From the NCBI GenBank assembly GCA_964521075.1, contig CAZFPI010000029.1, positions 1 to 25,074 of the forward strand: a DNA stretch of 25,074 nucleotides, in the 5' to 3' direction. A model generated the notes under the pieces. It was not told the origin of the DNA and did not search any database. It saw nothing but the letters and a program-made list of their open reading frames with translations. The DNA comes from Sterolibacterium sp964521075 (GTDB lineage: Bacteria > Pseudomonadota > Gammaproteobacteria > Burkholderiales > Rhodocyclaceae). This document shows, piece after piece, positions 15,121-23,650 of this stretch. Numbering within the stretch: position 1 is the stretch's first letter; the number at the start of each line of letters is the position of its first letter. The translations under genes were made by a program, and so were the position numbers.

Positions 15121-15882
15121 ATGGGCGCGCCTAATCCTCAATATGGCACGGGCATCTTCCGCCGCCGCCTTCGCTGGCGCGCGGAGGAAGGCCGGGTCGA
15201 GGTCGAGCTCGAAGACAGCAATCACGGCTTTTGCCTCACGTTGCACCACGCGGCTGGCCGCATCACCGCCATCGACGCCCGGCCGGTGCGTCACCCCTTC
15301 ACCACCTGCCCGGAGGCCGTCGCCAATGTGCAGCGTATCGTCGGGCTGAGTTTTGCCGACACCGCTGCCCTGCGGGAGCGTTTGCCCCAGGCCGATAACT
15401 GCACCCACCTCGTCGACATGGCCTTGCTGGCTGCTGGCCATGCAGCCGGGGCCGGGCAAACCGGCTGGCGGCTGTACGACATTGCTGTCGTCGATGAGCG
15501 CGAAGGCATCACGCAAGCCAGCATTCAATGCGACGGCCAGCCCGTGCACGACTGGGCAATACGCGCCCATGTTATCGAAGCCCCGGCGGTGCTGGCGGGG
15601 AGGCCGGCGATGCGTGGTTTTTATGCCTGGGCCACGCAGACCTGGACGGACATGCCCTTCGAGGCGGCACAGCTTCTGCAACGCGGTTACTTCGTTGCCC
15701 AGGCCCGCCGCTGGACGTATGAGCCAGTCGAGCAAAACCCGGGCATCACCGACGGCATGCCCCATAACGCCTGCTATTCCTACAACCTCGGCGCGGTTGA
15801 ACGCGCGCTGCGGATTCGTGGCTCGGTACGCAATTATTCTGCGAGCGCCGAGCCCTTGCTCCAGTTTTCTGACGCACCCTGA
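15121..15882 (+). CDS. DUF2889-family protein of unknown function
   Basis: 253 aa. Recognised as DUF2889-like from YGTGIFRRRLRWRAEEGRVE, LEDSNHGFCLTLHHAAGRI, RHPFTTCPEAVANVQRIVG and NCTHLVDMALLAAGHAA in the N-terminal half. There are no membrane segments or signal peptide. The repeated Cys/His positions (TTCPEA, NCTHLVD, AGHAA) could bind a metal or cofactor, but that is only a guess. It lies between the second dehydrogenase and the CoA-transferase pair, in the same direction, so it probably serves the same pathway. The window has no enzyme for the step after hydration, so a catalytic role is possible. The ATG at 15121 has no good ribosome-binding site. Confidence 0.75.
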   Translation: MGAPNPQYGTGIFRRRLRWRAEEGRVEVELEDSNHGFCLTLHHAAGRITAIDARPVRHPFTTCPEAVANVQRIVGLSFADTAALRERLPQADNCTHLVDMALLAAGHAAGAGQTGWRLYDIAVVDEREGITQASIQCDGQPVHDWAIRAHVIEAPAVLAGRPAMRGFYAWATQTWTDMPFEAAQLLQRGYFVAQARRWTYEPVEQNPGITDGMPHNACYSYNLGAVERALRIRGSVRNYSASAEPLLQFSDAP

Positions 15883-15912
15883 CAGACACAAAAATACTGC
15901 CACGGAGATTCC

Positions 15913-17148
15913 ATGACTCAAACCAGCAAACCGGCCACCCGCCAGGGTGCCCTGGCCGGCATCAAAATTGTCGAATTCGGCCAGATGGTTTCGGCCCCCT
16001 ATTGCGCCAAGCTGTTTGGCGATTACGGCGCGGATGTCATCAAGGTCGAGCCGCCCCGGGGCGATGCCGCGCGTCATGCCGGCCCCTTCCCGGGCGATGT
16101 GCCACATCCGGAAAAAAGCGGCCTGTATTTCGTCAACAACACCAACAAGCGCGGGGTAACCTGCGATGTTCGCACGGACGAAGGCCGAAAGCTGTTTTTG
16201 CGCCTGCTGGCCTGGGCCGATGCGCTGATCGAAAACAACCTGCCGCAACAGATGCGCGCCTGGGGGCTCGATTACGCCACGCTCAAGGCCGCGAATCCGA
16301 ATCTCGTCGTGATCTCCATCACCCCCTTTGGGCAGACCGGCCCTTACAGCGAGTGGAACGGCCATGATCTCAACGCCTACCACCTCACGGGTGCTTCCTC
16401 GCGTTACTGCGGCCGCCCCGGAGAAATGCCGCTGGAGCACGGCACGTTTTCTGCTGATTATTTCGGCGCGATCACGGCGGCGACCTGGGGCATGGCTGCT
16501 GTCTATGGCCGCGAAATCGTCGGCAGCGGCCAGCAGGTCGATGTCTCCTGCGCCGAGGCCATTGCCGCCGCCTTCATCGGCGGGCAGAACATCGGCGGCT
16601 ACGCGCAGGATGGCCGTTTCGACAAGCGCACGGGGGTGGGCATGCCGCAAGGCGCGCCCGCGACCATCATGCCCTGCAAGGATGGCCACGTCTGGATGCT
16701 GGCCCTCGAACCGGGACAGTGGAACGGATTACGTCAGGTCATGGGGGACCCGGAATGGGCCGATCTCGACATTTTCCAGAACATGAAAACCCGTGCAGAA
16801 AATGCGGACGTCATCTATTCGTTCCTGCTGGAATGGACGATGGAACACACCAAAATGGAAATCCAGGAAAAGTGTCAGGCGGCAGGCTGCCCCATCACGG
16901 CGGTCTACACCATCGCCGAAGCCGCCGAGCAGCCTCACCTCAAGGCGCGCGATTATTTCGTTGATATGGAGCACCCTGAACTGGGCAGGCTGAAAAACCT
17001 CGGCGCACCTTTCAAGCTCCCGGCAAGCCCTGGCGGCCCGGTCGACGTCGCCCCGCTTCTGGGGCAGCACAACGAGGAAGTGTACGGCGGTCTGCTGGGC
17101 ATGACCGCTGCCGAATGCCAGACCCTGCGCGCGCAGGGTGTGATCTGA
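15913..17148 (+). CDS. Family III CoA-transferase (CaiB/BaiF), first of a pair
   Basis: 411 aa with the CaiB fold: IKIVEFGQMVSAPYCAKLFGDYGADVIKVEPP at the N-terminus (Rossmann half), and GHDLNAYHLTG followed by FSADYFGAI, where Asp182 is at the position of the catalytic Asp of formyl-CoA transferase. It likely moves CoA between an acyl-CoA donor and a carboxylic acid. It is followed 11 nt later by a second CaiB-type gene, the arrangement of two-subunit enzymes such as BbsEF (benzylsuccinate CoA-transferase). It could activate the pathway substrate without ATP. GGAG lies seven nt before the ATG. Substrates are unknown. Confidence 0.85.
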   Translation: MTQTSKPATRQGALAGIKIVEFGQMVSAPYCAKLFGDYGADVIKVEPPRGDAARHAGPFPGDVPHPEKSGLYFVNNTNKRGVTCDVRTDEGRKLFLRLLAWADALIENNLPQQMRAWGLDYATLKAANPNLVVISITPFGQTGPYSEWNGHDLNAYHLTGASSRYCGRPGEMPLEHGTFSADYFGAITAATWGMAAVYGREIVGSGQQVDVSCAEAIAAAFIGGQNIGGYAQDGRFDKRTGVGMPQGAPATIMPCKDGHVWMLALEPGQWNGLRQVMGDPEWADLDIFQNMKTRAENADVIYSFLLEWTMEHTKMEIQEKCQAAGCPITAVYTIAEAAEQPHLKARDYFVDMEHPELGRLKNLGAPFKLPASPGGPVDVAPLLGQHNEEVYGGLLGMTAAECQTLRAQGVI

Positions 17149-17159
17149 AAGGGAGAACG

Positions 17160-18380
17160 ATGAGCAAGCCATTGCCACTCAAGGGCGTCCGTGTCGTCAA
17201 TTTCGGCTGGGTCTGGGCGGGCCCCGTCGTTGGCCAGACGCTGGCCTTCCTCGGCGCGGAAGTCTTCAAGATCGAATCGCAGGCCCGTATCGACATCACC
17301 CGGAATCTCCCCCCCTTCGCGGGCGGCGAGCCTGGCCCGAACCGCAGCCTCTCCAATCACGCCTGCTGGGCAGGGAACGGTTCCGTGTCGCTGAATCTCA
17401 AGGAGCCCGAAGCCTTGCAGCTGGCCAAGGACCTGATTGCCCAATCGGATGTCGTCATCGAAAATTTCGGCCCCGGGGTCATGGAACGGCTGGGTCTGGG
17501 CTACGAAGAGCTGGCGAAGCTCAAGAAGGACATCATCCTGTTTTCCATGCCGGGCGCGGGCCTGACGGGGCCCATGAAGGATCTGCGTACCTATGGCCTT
17601 TCGCTGACCTCCACGACGGGGCTGGATAGTCTGGTGGGTTACAAGGGGGGGGATCCGGTTCCTGTCGAAAACGCCTATTCCGACCCCTTCGCAGGTATCT
17701 TCGGAGCCTTTGCCATCGTCACGGCCCTCAACCATCGCCGCAACACAGGGGTTGGCCAGCACATCGACTTTTCGCAGCAGGAAGCCATCATGCAGATGGT
17801 GGGCCCGGCTTACATGGATTACCGGCTCAATGGCCGCAGCGGCGGGCCCAAGAGCAACGAGCATCCGCTCAATGCCGCCGCGCCGCATGGCGTATTCCCC
17901 TGCAAGGGCGAGGATCGCTGGATCAGCATCGTCGTCGCCACCGATGAAGAATGGCAAAAGCTGCTCACTGCCCTGAATCACCCGGAATGGCTCAAGGTGG
18001 CCGAATTCGCCTCGCTGGAGAGCCGTGTGAAACACATCGACGCGCTGCACAGGCTGATCGGTGAATGGACGGCGCAATACGACGACCGCGAGCTGGCCGC
18101 TCTCCTGCAAAAACACGGTGTCGCTGCGGCCCCCGTCCTCAATGTCGGCGATCTGCTGCACGACCCGCATTTCACGGCACGCAAGACCTTCATCGAAGTC
18201 ACCCATCCGCTGGGCTTCAAGGAAACCATCTACGGGGCTTACGTCAAACTGAGCGAATGCGAACCGGCCGTCCGCCCCGGCCCCGTCATCGGTCAGGACA
18301 ACGAACGCGTATTCAAGGAAATCCTCGCTATGCCGCCTGGCCAGTACGACGATCTGGTACAGCGGAAGATCATTTTCTGA
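17160..18380 (+). CDS. Family III CoA-transferase (CaiB/BaiF), second of a pair
   Basis: 406 aa. The N-terminus VRVVNFGWVWAGPVVGQTLA differs from the first CaiB gene, with Trp-rich positions seen in BbsF-like subunits. NAYSDPFAGIFGAF carries Asp175 at the catalytic position. GVGQHIDFSQQEA and the C-terminal VIGQDNERVFKEIL are typical. The start is the ATG at 17160, which has GGGAGA in front; an earlier in-frame ATG at 17115 lies inside the preceding gene. It probably forms a heteromer with the 411-aa protein. It is the last gene of the run: 41 nt later comes the stop end of a transposase remnant, with no terminator visible between. Confidence 0.85.
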   Translation: MSKPLPLKGVRVVNFGWVWAGPVVGQTLAFLGAEVFKIESQARIDITRNLPPFAGGEPGPNRSLSNHACWAGNGSVSLNLKEPEALQLAKDLIAQSDVVIENFGPGVMERLGLGYEELAKLKKDIILFSMPGAGLTGPMKDLRTYGLSLTSTTGLDSLVGYKGGDPVPVENAYSDPFAGIFGAFAIVTALNHRRNTGVGQHIDFSQQEAIMQMVGPAYMDYRLNGRSGGPKSNEHPLNAAAPHGVFPCKGEDRWISIVVATDEEWQKLLTALNHPEWLKVAEFASLESRVKHIDALHRLIGEWTAQYDDRELAALLQKHGVAAAPVLNVGDLLHDPHFTARKTFIEVTHPLGFKETIYGAYVKLSECEPAVRPGPVIGQDNERVFKEILAMPPGQYDDLVQRKIIF

Positions 18381-18404
18381 GCGTGGTGCGATGAGGGATC
18401 CCCG

Positions 18405-18419
18405 GGGCAATCGCATGAA
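18405..18419 (+). repeat. ISAs1-like terminal motif beside the transposase remnant
   Basis: GGGCAATCGCATGAA lies three nt beyond the stop codon of the transposase remnant. The same motif bounds the MITE-like element (6922-6937 and 7116-7131, inverted) and occurs in variant form at 2119-2134. It is the expected place for the terminal inverted repeat of the IS, although ISAs1 ends were not compared. Confidence 0.5.
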
Positions 18420-18421
18420 CG

Positions 18422-18780
18422 TCACGCCAGGCCGAGCAACTGAGCGCGATAGGAGTCGGAGGTGGCGGCAATCAGTCTTCTGGCCTTGATGCCGCCTTTG
18501 CGTTTGACAGGATCGAGACGAATCAGGTTGAGGGTAATGTGCCTAAGCACAGCGAAGTTATGAGCGGCGTGGCCGGTGCGGGCACGCATCTGATCGTCGG
18601 CGAAGACGACATCCAGGCACCAATGTAGGCTGTTCTCGACAGCCCAGTGTGAGCGCACCGCCCGGGCCAGACGCTGGGCATCGGCGGGCAGGTCAGCGTG
18701 CCCATGGCATCGATGGTGACAATGCAGCCCTCCAGTGCCAGCGTGGCCAGCAACTCCGGAATCGCCGTCTTCTCGTTTGA
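18422..18780 (-). pseudogene. ISAs1-family transposase, C-terminal remnant with internal deletion
   Basis: Reading leftward: SNEKTAIPELLATLALEGCIVTIDAMG in one frame, then, in another frame, ADLPADAQRLARAVRSHWAVENSLHWCLDVVFADDQ..., ending YRAQLLGLA and a stop at 18422. The first block is the catalytic-core region and the second the C-terminal (H)W.(I/V)ENSLHW region of ISAs1 transposases. The 130 or so residues normally between them are gone and the frame is shifted. Everything upstream of SNEK is missing here, but an N-terminal piece in the same orientation is found at 25020-25074. The element is not functional. Confidence 0.82.
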
Positions 18781-18896
18781 ACAGCCCCTTTCTATTCCAT
18801 TGATCGTGAACAGTTTTTTTCCATGTCGTTTGCGTATGGCATATCGGGGTTCGTCAATTGAGAACACGCCCTAGCCCAATCGATGTACCTGAACCA

Positions 18897-21641
18897 CTAC
18901 GATGTTTCGGGACTTCGGAGGTCCATTGCCAGTGCTTCGCGAATGTTGCTGTGGAGGGGTATTCGAGTTTCTTCAGCATCAGTGACGTGTTCGTCAGTAC
19001 CCGTCGGTCTCCCCATGACGATATCGAACCATTGGGCTCGATCCTTTACGACTCGAAACATCTTTTCATCGTGAGTGCCCGCAAGATAAGGCTCGAATAC
19101 TTCAATGTTCATTCCGAGGCGCTCAGCGAGGGCGCCTATCCGATCTAAACGTCCGGTACGCTGTTCAAGCACGCTGGGGTTCCAATCCAGGTCATGGTGA
19201 ATCACAAAACGGCACTCTTGATGTAAATCGATCCCCTCCCCCATGACCGAGCTTGCCACAAGCAGATCCGGCGAAAGTGGTGTGTTGAACAAGGCAATCA
19301 GACGCTCGCGATCGTCACGTTCGGTTCCCCCGTGAGCACGCCGAACTGGTCGAAGGCTCGCTCCACGGCGCGTGTTCTGATCATCCTCGCTATGCGCACC
19401 AAGTAGGGCAGCATTGATACGAGCGAACTCGCTGTCCTGCTCATCAGTCAGATGAGCTGCAAGTACCTGGGTACGACTTTTAGCCAGTCGTTCTGCGAAC
19501 AAACGCCACCGTTCTAACAAGACAATACCGCGCGAATTGGTGCCATTGATGCCTGCCCACACATCTTCTTCAGACATCCTGATACTCAATGGTGTGTAAC
19601 GGACAAGGTAGCTGTGAGTCCGCATATGACGCATGGCCGAATCTACAACGAGATCGACGACATCCTCATGTTGCCCAGCAGCCGCAATAAGCGACTGTTT
19701 CAGGCGATTCCGAATTCGTCCGAAGGCAGGGCCATCACGGCGAAACAATCGTTCAGAAAGCCGATCAAGTTCATCACGTGTTTGATCGTCCGAATCTGTA
19801 CCGAGCGCCTGCGATGCGGTCTCAAGAATAACGCTCCCGATTCGTTTTACCAAAGCTTGCTCGATAGCTTCCCCAGTCTTGATAAACCAGCTGAAGATGA
19901 GACATTTCTCTCCCTCGAGCCAGAGTTGGGTCGCCTTCTCAACGGTCGCGTGCACCTTCGGATGGCCACGACGAATCGTGGGATCTGCCAATGCCCGATC
20001 AATTTCACTCCGGTACCATCCCACTGCACCCGATACCTTGTGATATCGCTGTGCTGAGTTATCGGCTTCCTCTCGATCTTCCTTGGTCAAGTCACTATCT
20101 CGGCCTTCATCGGATTCCTCAGAGCCAAGCCGGCCGAAGGCTTCATAAGACGATGCAATCCCATACGCAAATAGTGGACTTCCTCTCTTCTCATCCAATG
20201 CCACTGATTGTGCCCGCGCCGCAAGCAAGAACGGTAGCGCCGCACTTTCCGGGATCGGGAGACCGCCTGACGTCACATCACTGTTCTTAGTGATGGCCGT
20301 ACCTGGATAATAATTTCTTCGACGTAGACGCTCATGCCGAATGACCCATGGCTGCAGTGCATCGTGCATCCTTTTGCGGGCCTGTACGGCAAGCTTTGCA
20401 AGTTCCCAAGCTTCCCGTGCGGCCGTAGTTATACCTGCTGGGGAAGAGGCGTTGGGGCCCCATGCGTCAAAGATACTCAAATCATCCGGTCGCAGACGAC
20501 CCCAGGCCGCGTCTAGCGTGAGAGCACTGGCTTGCGCTTCGGTGAGTACCTTTTTCAGCAGCTCCAAGCGATCATCCAAGGACGTTTGTGGCGATGGATT
20601 AAGAGGACGCACCGCACTCATTCGACTAAGAACCTCGATGAGCTCAGAATGTCCCAGTTCAAATGGCGTGGCTGTTAAAAACAGCATCCGACGGAATATC
20701 CCGTTGAAGGCACCTACATCGACACCTTCGGACCTTTGCCCAAACAGCTTACTGATCTGCGTCCACGGATTTTTTAGACGATGAGCCTCATCGACAATGA
20801 TTAGTGGCAGGTCTAAATCAGTGGAGGACAGAAGCCATTTCCAGGTTGCCTGAGTCACCTTGTAAAGCTCTTCCCGAGGTTTTTTCAGACGTTGTTCGAT
20901 ATCAGCTGAATTATTTCTGGGAAGCTTCTCAAGCTCAGCACGCAAGCCGTCGTACCGAAGCTTACGTGAGGCCTCCACAAGAGCTAAGGGCACTGGATCG
21001 TCGGGAAGTTCTTCGCCAGTCAATCGCTTCCAGGTAGCGCGCCAATCCGTAGGAGGTGTTTTCAGGAGTCTTTCAACTCGTTCTGGAGTTAGCCTGCGAT
21101 CCCGTATCAGCCCACTTTGACCAGAAGACCACTTGGCAATGCGTTGTCGAAGGCTGGCACCATCGTGTATGTGACGTGTGGCATAGTGAAGAAGAGCCAG
21201 CTGTATGAAGGTGTCTTTCAGCGATGCAGTCAAAGCGGTGTGAGTAACGACAATAAGATGATCCCTTTCATCTACTTTGTCATCGAGTTTTTTCAGGAAC
21301 TCCTCCCCACTCCGGATGGGTTTTCGAACGCACCGTATTCCTACACTAGGCTCCAATAGAGACTCGCTGAATTTTCTCCACTCTCTGACCCACTTGTCCG
21401 CTACTGCAGCCGGCACGAAGATCACCACCTGCCCTAATTCCGGGGTTGAAAGTATCTGGCTTACTGCGACAGCAAGGGCCACATACGTTTTTCCCATACC
21501 AACCTGATCGGCCAGAATTACACCTTCCTGCCGCTGCAGCCTTTTCAAGATGTCTGATGCGGTTCGACGCTGACGCAGCCAGTCTTCCTCGAAGCGTGAT
21601 TCGGTTTTGGTACGGAGACGATTGCTCAAGAGACCAGACAA
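18897..21641 (-). CDS. SNF2-type DEAH helicase/translocase of a putative defence operon
   Basis: 914-aa superfamily 2 helicase. Motifs: Walker A LADQVGMGKT (to residue 52), DEAH in IIVDEAHRLKNP (284-287), motif III TATP (323-326), motif IV near CLIFSWF, motif V SSVMGEGIDLHQ, and motif VI QRTGRLDRIG (827-836). The 230-residue distance between motifs I and II is longer than usual. It likely translocates on double-stranded nucleic acid. The start is a TTG at 21641, with a strong AAGGAGG eight nt upstream; the gene overlaps the PLD gene by 16 nt. The DNA is less GC-rich than the catabolic cluster, with more A/T-ending codons. RapA/HepA-like helicases of defence systems are the nearest match I can name; the exact family was not established. 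Confidence 0.88.
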   Translation of the reverse strand: MSGLLSNRLRTKTESRFEEDWLRQRRTASDILKRLQRQEGVILADQVGMGKTYVALAVAVSQILSTPELGQVVIFVPAAVADKWVREWRKFSESLLEPSVGIRCVRKPIRSGEEFLKKLDDKVDERDHLIVVTHTALTASLKDTFIQLALLHYATRHIHDGASLRQRIAKWSSGQSGLIRDRRLTPERVERLLKTPPTDWRATWKRLTGEELPDDPVPLALVEASRKLRYDGLRAELEKLPRNNSADIEQRLKKPREELYKVTQATWKWLLSSTDLDLPLIIVDEAHRLKNPWTQISKLFGQRSEGVDVGAFNGIFRRMLFLTATPFELGHSELIEVLSRMSAVRPLNPSPQTSLDDRLELLKKVLTEAQASALTLDAAWGRLRPDDLSIFDAWGPNASSPAGITTAAREAWELAKLAVQARKRMHDALQPWVIRHERLRRRNYYPGTAITKNSDVTSGGLPIPESAALPFLLAARAQSVALDEKRGSPLFAYGIASSYEAFGRLGSEESDEGRDSDLTKEDREEADNSAQRYHKVSGAVGWYRSEIDRALADPTIRRGHPKVHATVEKATQLWLEGEKCLIFSWFIKTGEAIEQALVKRIGSVILETASQALGTDSDDQTRDELDRLSERLFRRDGPAFGRIRNRLKQSLIAAAGQHEDVVDLVVDSAMRHMRTHSYLVRYTPLSIRMSEEDVWAGINGTNSRGIVLLERWRLFAERLAKSRTQVLAAHLTDEQDSEFARINAALLGAHSEDDQNTRRGASLRPVRRAHGGTERDDRERLIALFNTPLSPDLLVASSVMGEGIDLHQECRFVIHHDLDWNPSVLEQRTGRLDRIGALAERLGMNIEVFEPYLAGTHDEKMFRVVKDRAQWFDIVMGRPTGTDEHVTDAEETRIPLHSNIREALAMDLRSPETS

Positions 21642-23650
21642 TTTCGAGCCTCCTTAACTGCTCGTCGAGCGTAGGAAACGATATCCGAAGGTTCGTTTCC
21701 CGCACGTTCCCGTAATGTATCCAGCCGATCAAGCGTTTCAAGAACGATTGCCATTCCCGCAGCCCGATCAATATGTTCAAGAACGCGAGTCCAGTTCACC
21801 CTTCCGACTGCGAGAGCTATCTCAGCGATAGTAAAGATCGCCTCTGCCCTTGTTTGCTCATGAGCTTCAACAGCCTCGACAACCTTGGTTGCGACAAAAG
21901 TGGGACCGAGCGGTCCTGCGAGACGTGCGCTCAAAGTATCCAATGTCACCACTTGTCTCTCGAGACGACGCAGCATCGCGTTGAGCGACGCTGCTAGCGC
22001 ACGGCCCTTGCGGAGAAGAGAACCCTCGACCTCAAGTCTCTTCAATGGATCGAGATTAATATCTGATTTTGAGTTTTCCTCGGCATTCTTGCGTTCCAGC
22101 TCTTCCCGAATGACAACTGAAAGCGAACGACCGCTTGCAAGGGCATCCAGTAGATGCTGAGCACGAAGGCTCGACAGAGTCGGTCCTGGCGGCAAACTGA
22201 GTCGATTTTCAGCAACAACTGCCCAAGGGAGTTTGTTGCCGTCCCAGCGCACAAAGACAAACATGGGTAACACGCCCTTTTCCAGGGCGAGTAATGTCGT
22301 CGCAGGACTGCCGTTCTCCTCCCAAAGCTTTCTCGTAAGGAACGGCTGATCATCAACGGTAAAGCCAATCTCCCAATTCAAAGGCATGTCTGGAGTGAGA
22401 TTGATGCCGACTTGTAACTTCCACGACTGATCATCATCCAGTTGATGAAGGCTGCACATACCAAAACACACAGGTAATGCGGGCAGTTCGTCTTCATCCT
22501 CGTCTTTAGGATCGACCTCATCAGTATCCGCAGCAATGGCCCTACCGAGTTGAATCAGGTCCAGGAGAGACTTCCCCTCCTTGGAACTCCGAGAAGCTCC
22601 GATCCAGACGTTCATTTCACGGTGGCGACGAGACGGTGTTTGACTTTGTCCTGGTTTATTTTTGTTGAGTCCTAAGCCAGACTTCGTATGGTTCGAGCTT
22701 CCAACCAGTGCAGCGACCCACTCGTTACTTTCAATGAGTAAGCATTTGGCGTGAAGAATACGAACTTCCTGATCAAGCTCCTTGATCTGATGAACGGAAT
22801 CGACGTGACCGGCAAGAAACTGAGAAAAAGAAGTCTGACCACGGGGGTTAAGAACGACGCCAACGCGTTGTGATCGATCCTCAACAGGCCGCCCAGTTAG
22901 CAACTTTCTAGTTGCTACCAGAGCCTTCTGGTCCTTTGAATCCCAGAACGGTGAAAGATGAGTTGCACGAAGAGGTTGCGGACCCATCCATACAGAATTA
23001 AGTTTGTCGAATGGACTGGCAGTCACATTCGTTGGTGCAAAGGCTACGCGGATCGTCGTTCGAGATGGAGCGTATTGACCGATACGCTGACGGAACAATT
23101 CCAGCGTATTCTCTGCGCGACTAAACACGGCCATATCAGATTGGTAACCCGGAACCACCTCTAGGTACGAAGCAAATTCATCGGCGATTTCTCTTAAAAC
23201 ATCTGGCGGAAAAAGGCACTCTGGGCCTAAGTCGGCAGCAAGTCCAAGCTCTATTTGGCGTCGATATCCGGCTGCGGTTAGGTTTGCAGAACCGAGAATA
23301 ACTCTGGAAGCGTTCTCCCATAGCAGAACTGAGACTTTGGCGTGGAGCAATCCGCCAGCGACCTGGCAACTCAGTAAATCCCAAAGTAAAGATGATCGCT
23401 GCACGGGGGCGCTACGGTCAGCCAGAACTGTGACGCATGTGCTCTGCAAAAGCTCATGGAGCTCAACGCTTGCAACGATATCGTCAATCGATCCAGAATT
23501 CTCGTCAACGCTGGACACCTCCAGAAATCTCGCCAAGCAATTCTGTTCAAAGAAATCCGGGTCCAGAGCGTAGGTACTGGCCAGCATAGCGACCGGAGCC
23601 CCAGCGCCAACAGGCTTTTGCCAGAAATCAAGCAAAGGTGTCGGCTTCAT
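21626..23650 (-). CDS. Phospholipase D-like protein with two modified HKD motifs
   Basis: 674 aa. Two PLD half-sites are visible: HAK at 103-105 with GSANLT at 120-125, and HAK at 300-302 with GSSNHT at 317-322. Canonical HxKx4D has Asp after the fourth residue; here site 1 has Leu and site 2 has Glu. The His, Lys and GSxN elements needed for phosphodiester chemistry are kept. The C-terminal 330 residues are unassigned, with charged helical stretches (about 500-545, 560-580). A nuclease role is inferred from the PLD fold and the helicase partner. The ATG overlaps the stop of the upstream gene (ATGA), and its own end overlaps the helicase start. No signal peptide, so cytoplasmic. Confidence 0.82.
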   Translation of the reverse strand: MKPTPLLDFWQKPVGAGAPVAMLASTYALDPDFFEQNCLARFLEVSSVDENSGSIDDIVASVELHELLQSTCVTVLADRSAPVQRSSLLWDLLSCQVAGGLLHAKVSVLLWENASRVILGSANLTAAGYRRQIELGLAADLGPECLFPPDVLREIADEFASYLEVVPGYQSDMAVFSRAENTLELFRQRIGQYAPSRTTIRVAFAPTNVTASPFDKLNSVWMGPQPLRATHLSPFWDSKDQKALVATRKLLTGRPVEDRSQRVGVVLNPRGQTSFSQFLAGHVDSVHQIKELDQEVRILHAKCLLIESNEWVAALVGSSNHTKSGLGLNKNKPGQSQTPSRRHREMNVWIGASRSSKEGKSLLDLIQLGRAIAADTDEVDPKDEDEDELPALPVCFGMCSLHQLDDDQSWKLQVGINLTPDMPLNWEIGFTVDDQPFLTRKLWEENGSPATTLLALEKGVLPMFVFVRWDGNKLPWAVVAENRLSLPPGPTLSSLRAQHLLDALASGRSLSVVIREELERKNAEENSKSDINLDPLKRLEVEGSLLRKGRALAASLNAMLRRLERQVVTLDTLSARLAGPLGPTFVATKVVEAVEAHEQTRAEAIFTIAEIALAVGRVNWTRVLEHIDRAAGMAIVLETLDRLDTLRERAGNEPSDIVSYARRAVKEARNCLVS

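Noticed and set aside
13447..16689. 1080-aa minus-strand open frame opposite the catabolic genes
   Set aside because: It is a shadow frame created by GC-rich codon bias of the genes on the plus strand, all of which have clear families and ribosome-binding sites.
18523..18867. 114-aa minus-strand frame as an intact small gene
   Set aside because: Its middle is a piece of ISAs1 transposase, and the frame shifts away from the transposase C-terminus at an internal deletion; it is part of the pseudogene plus flanking sequence.
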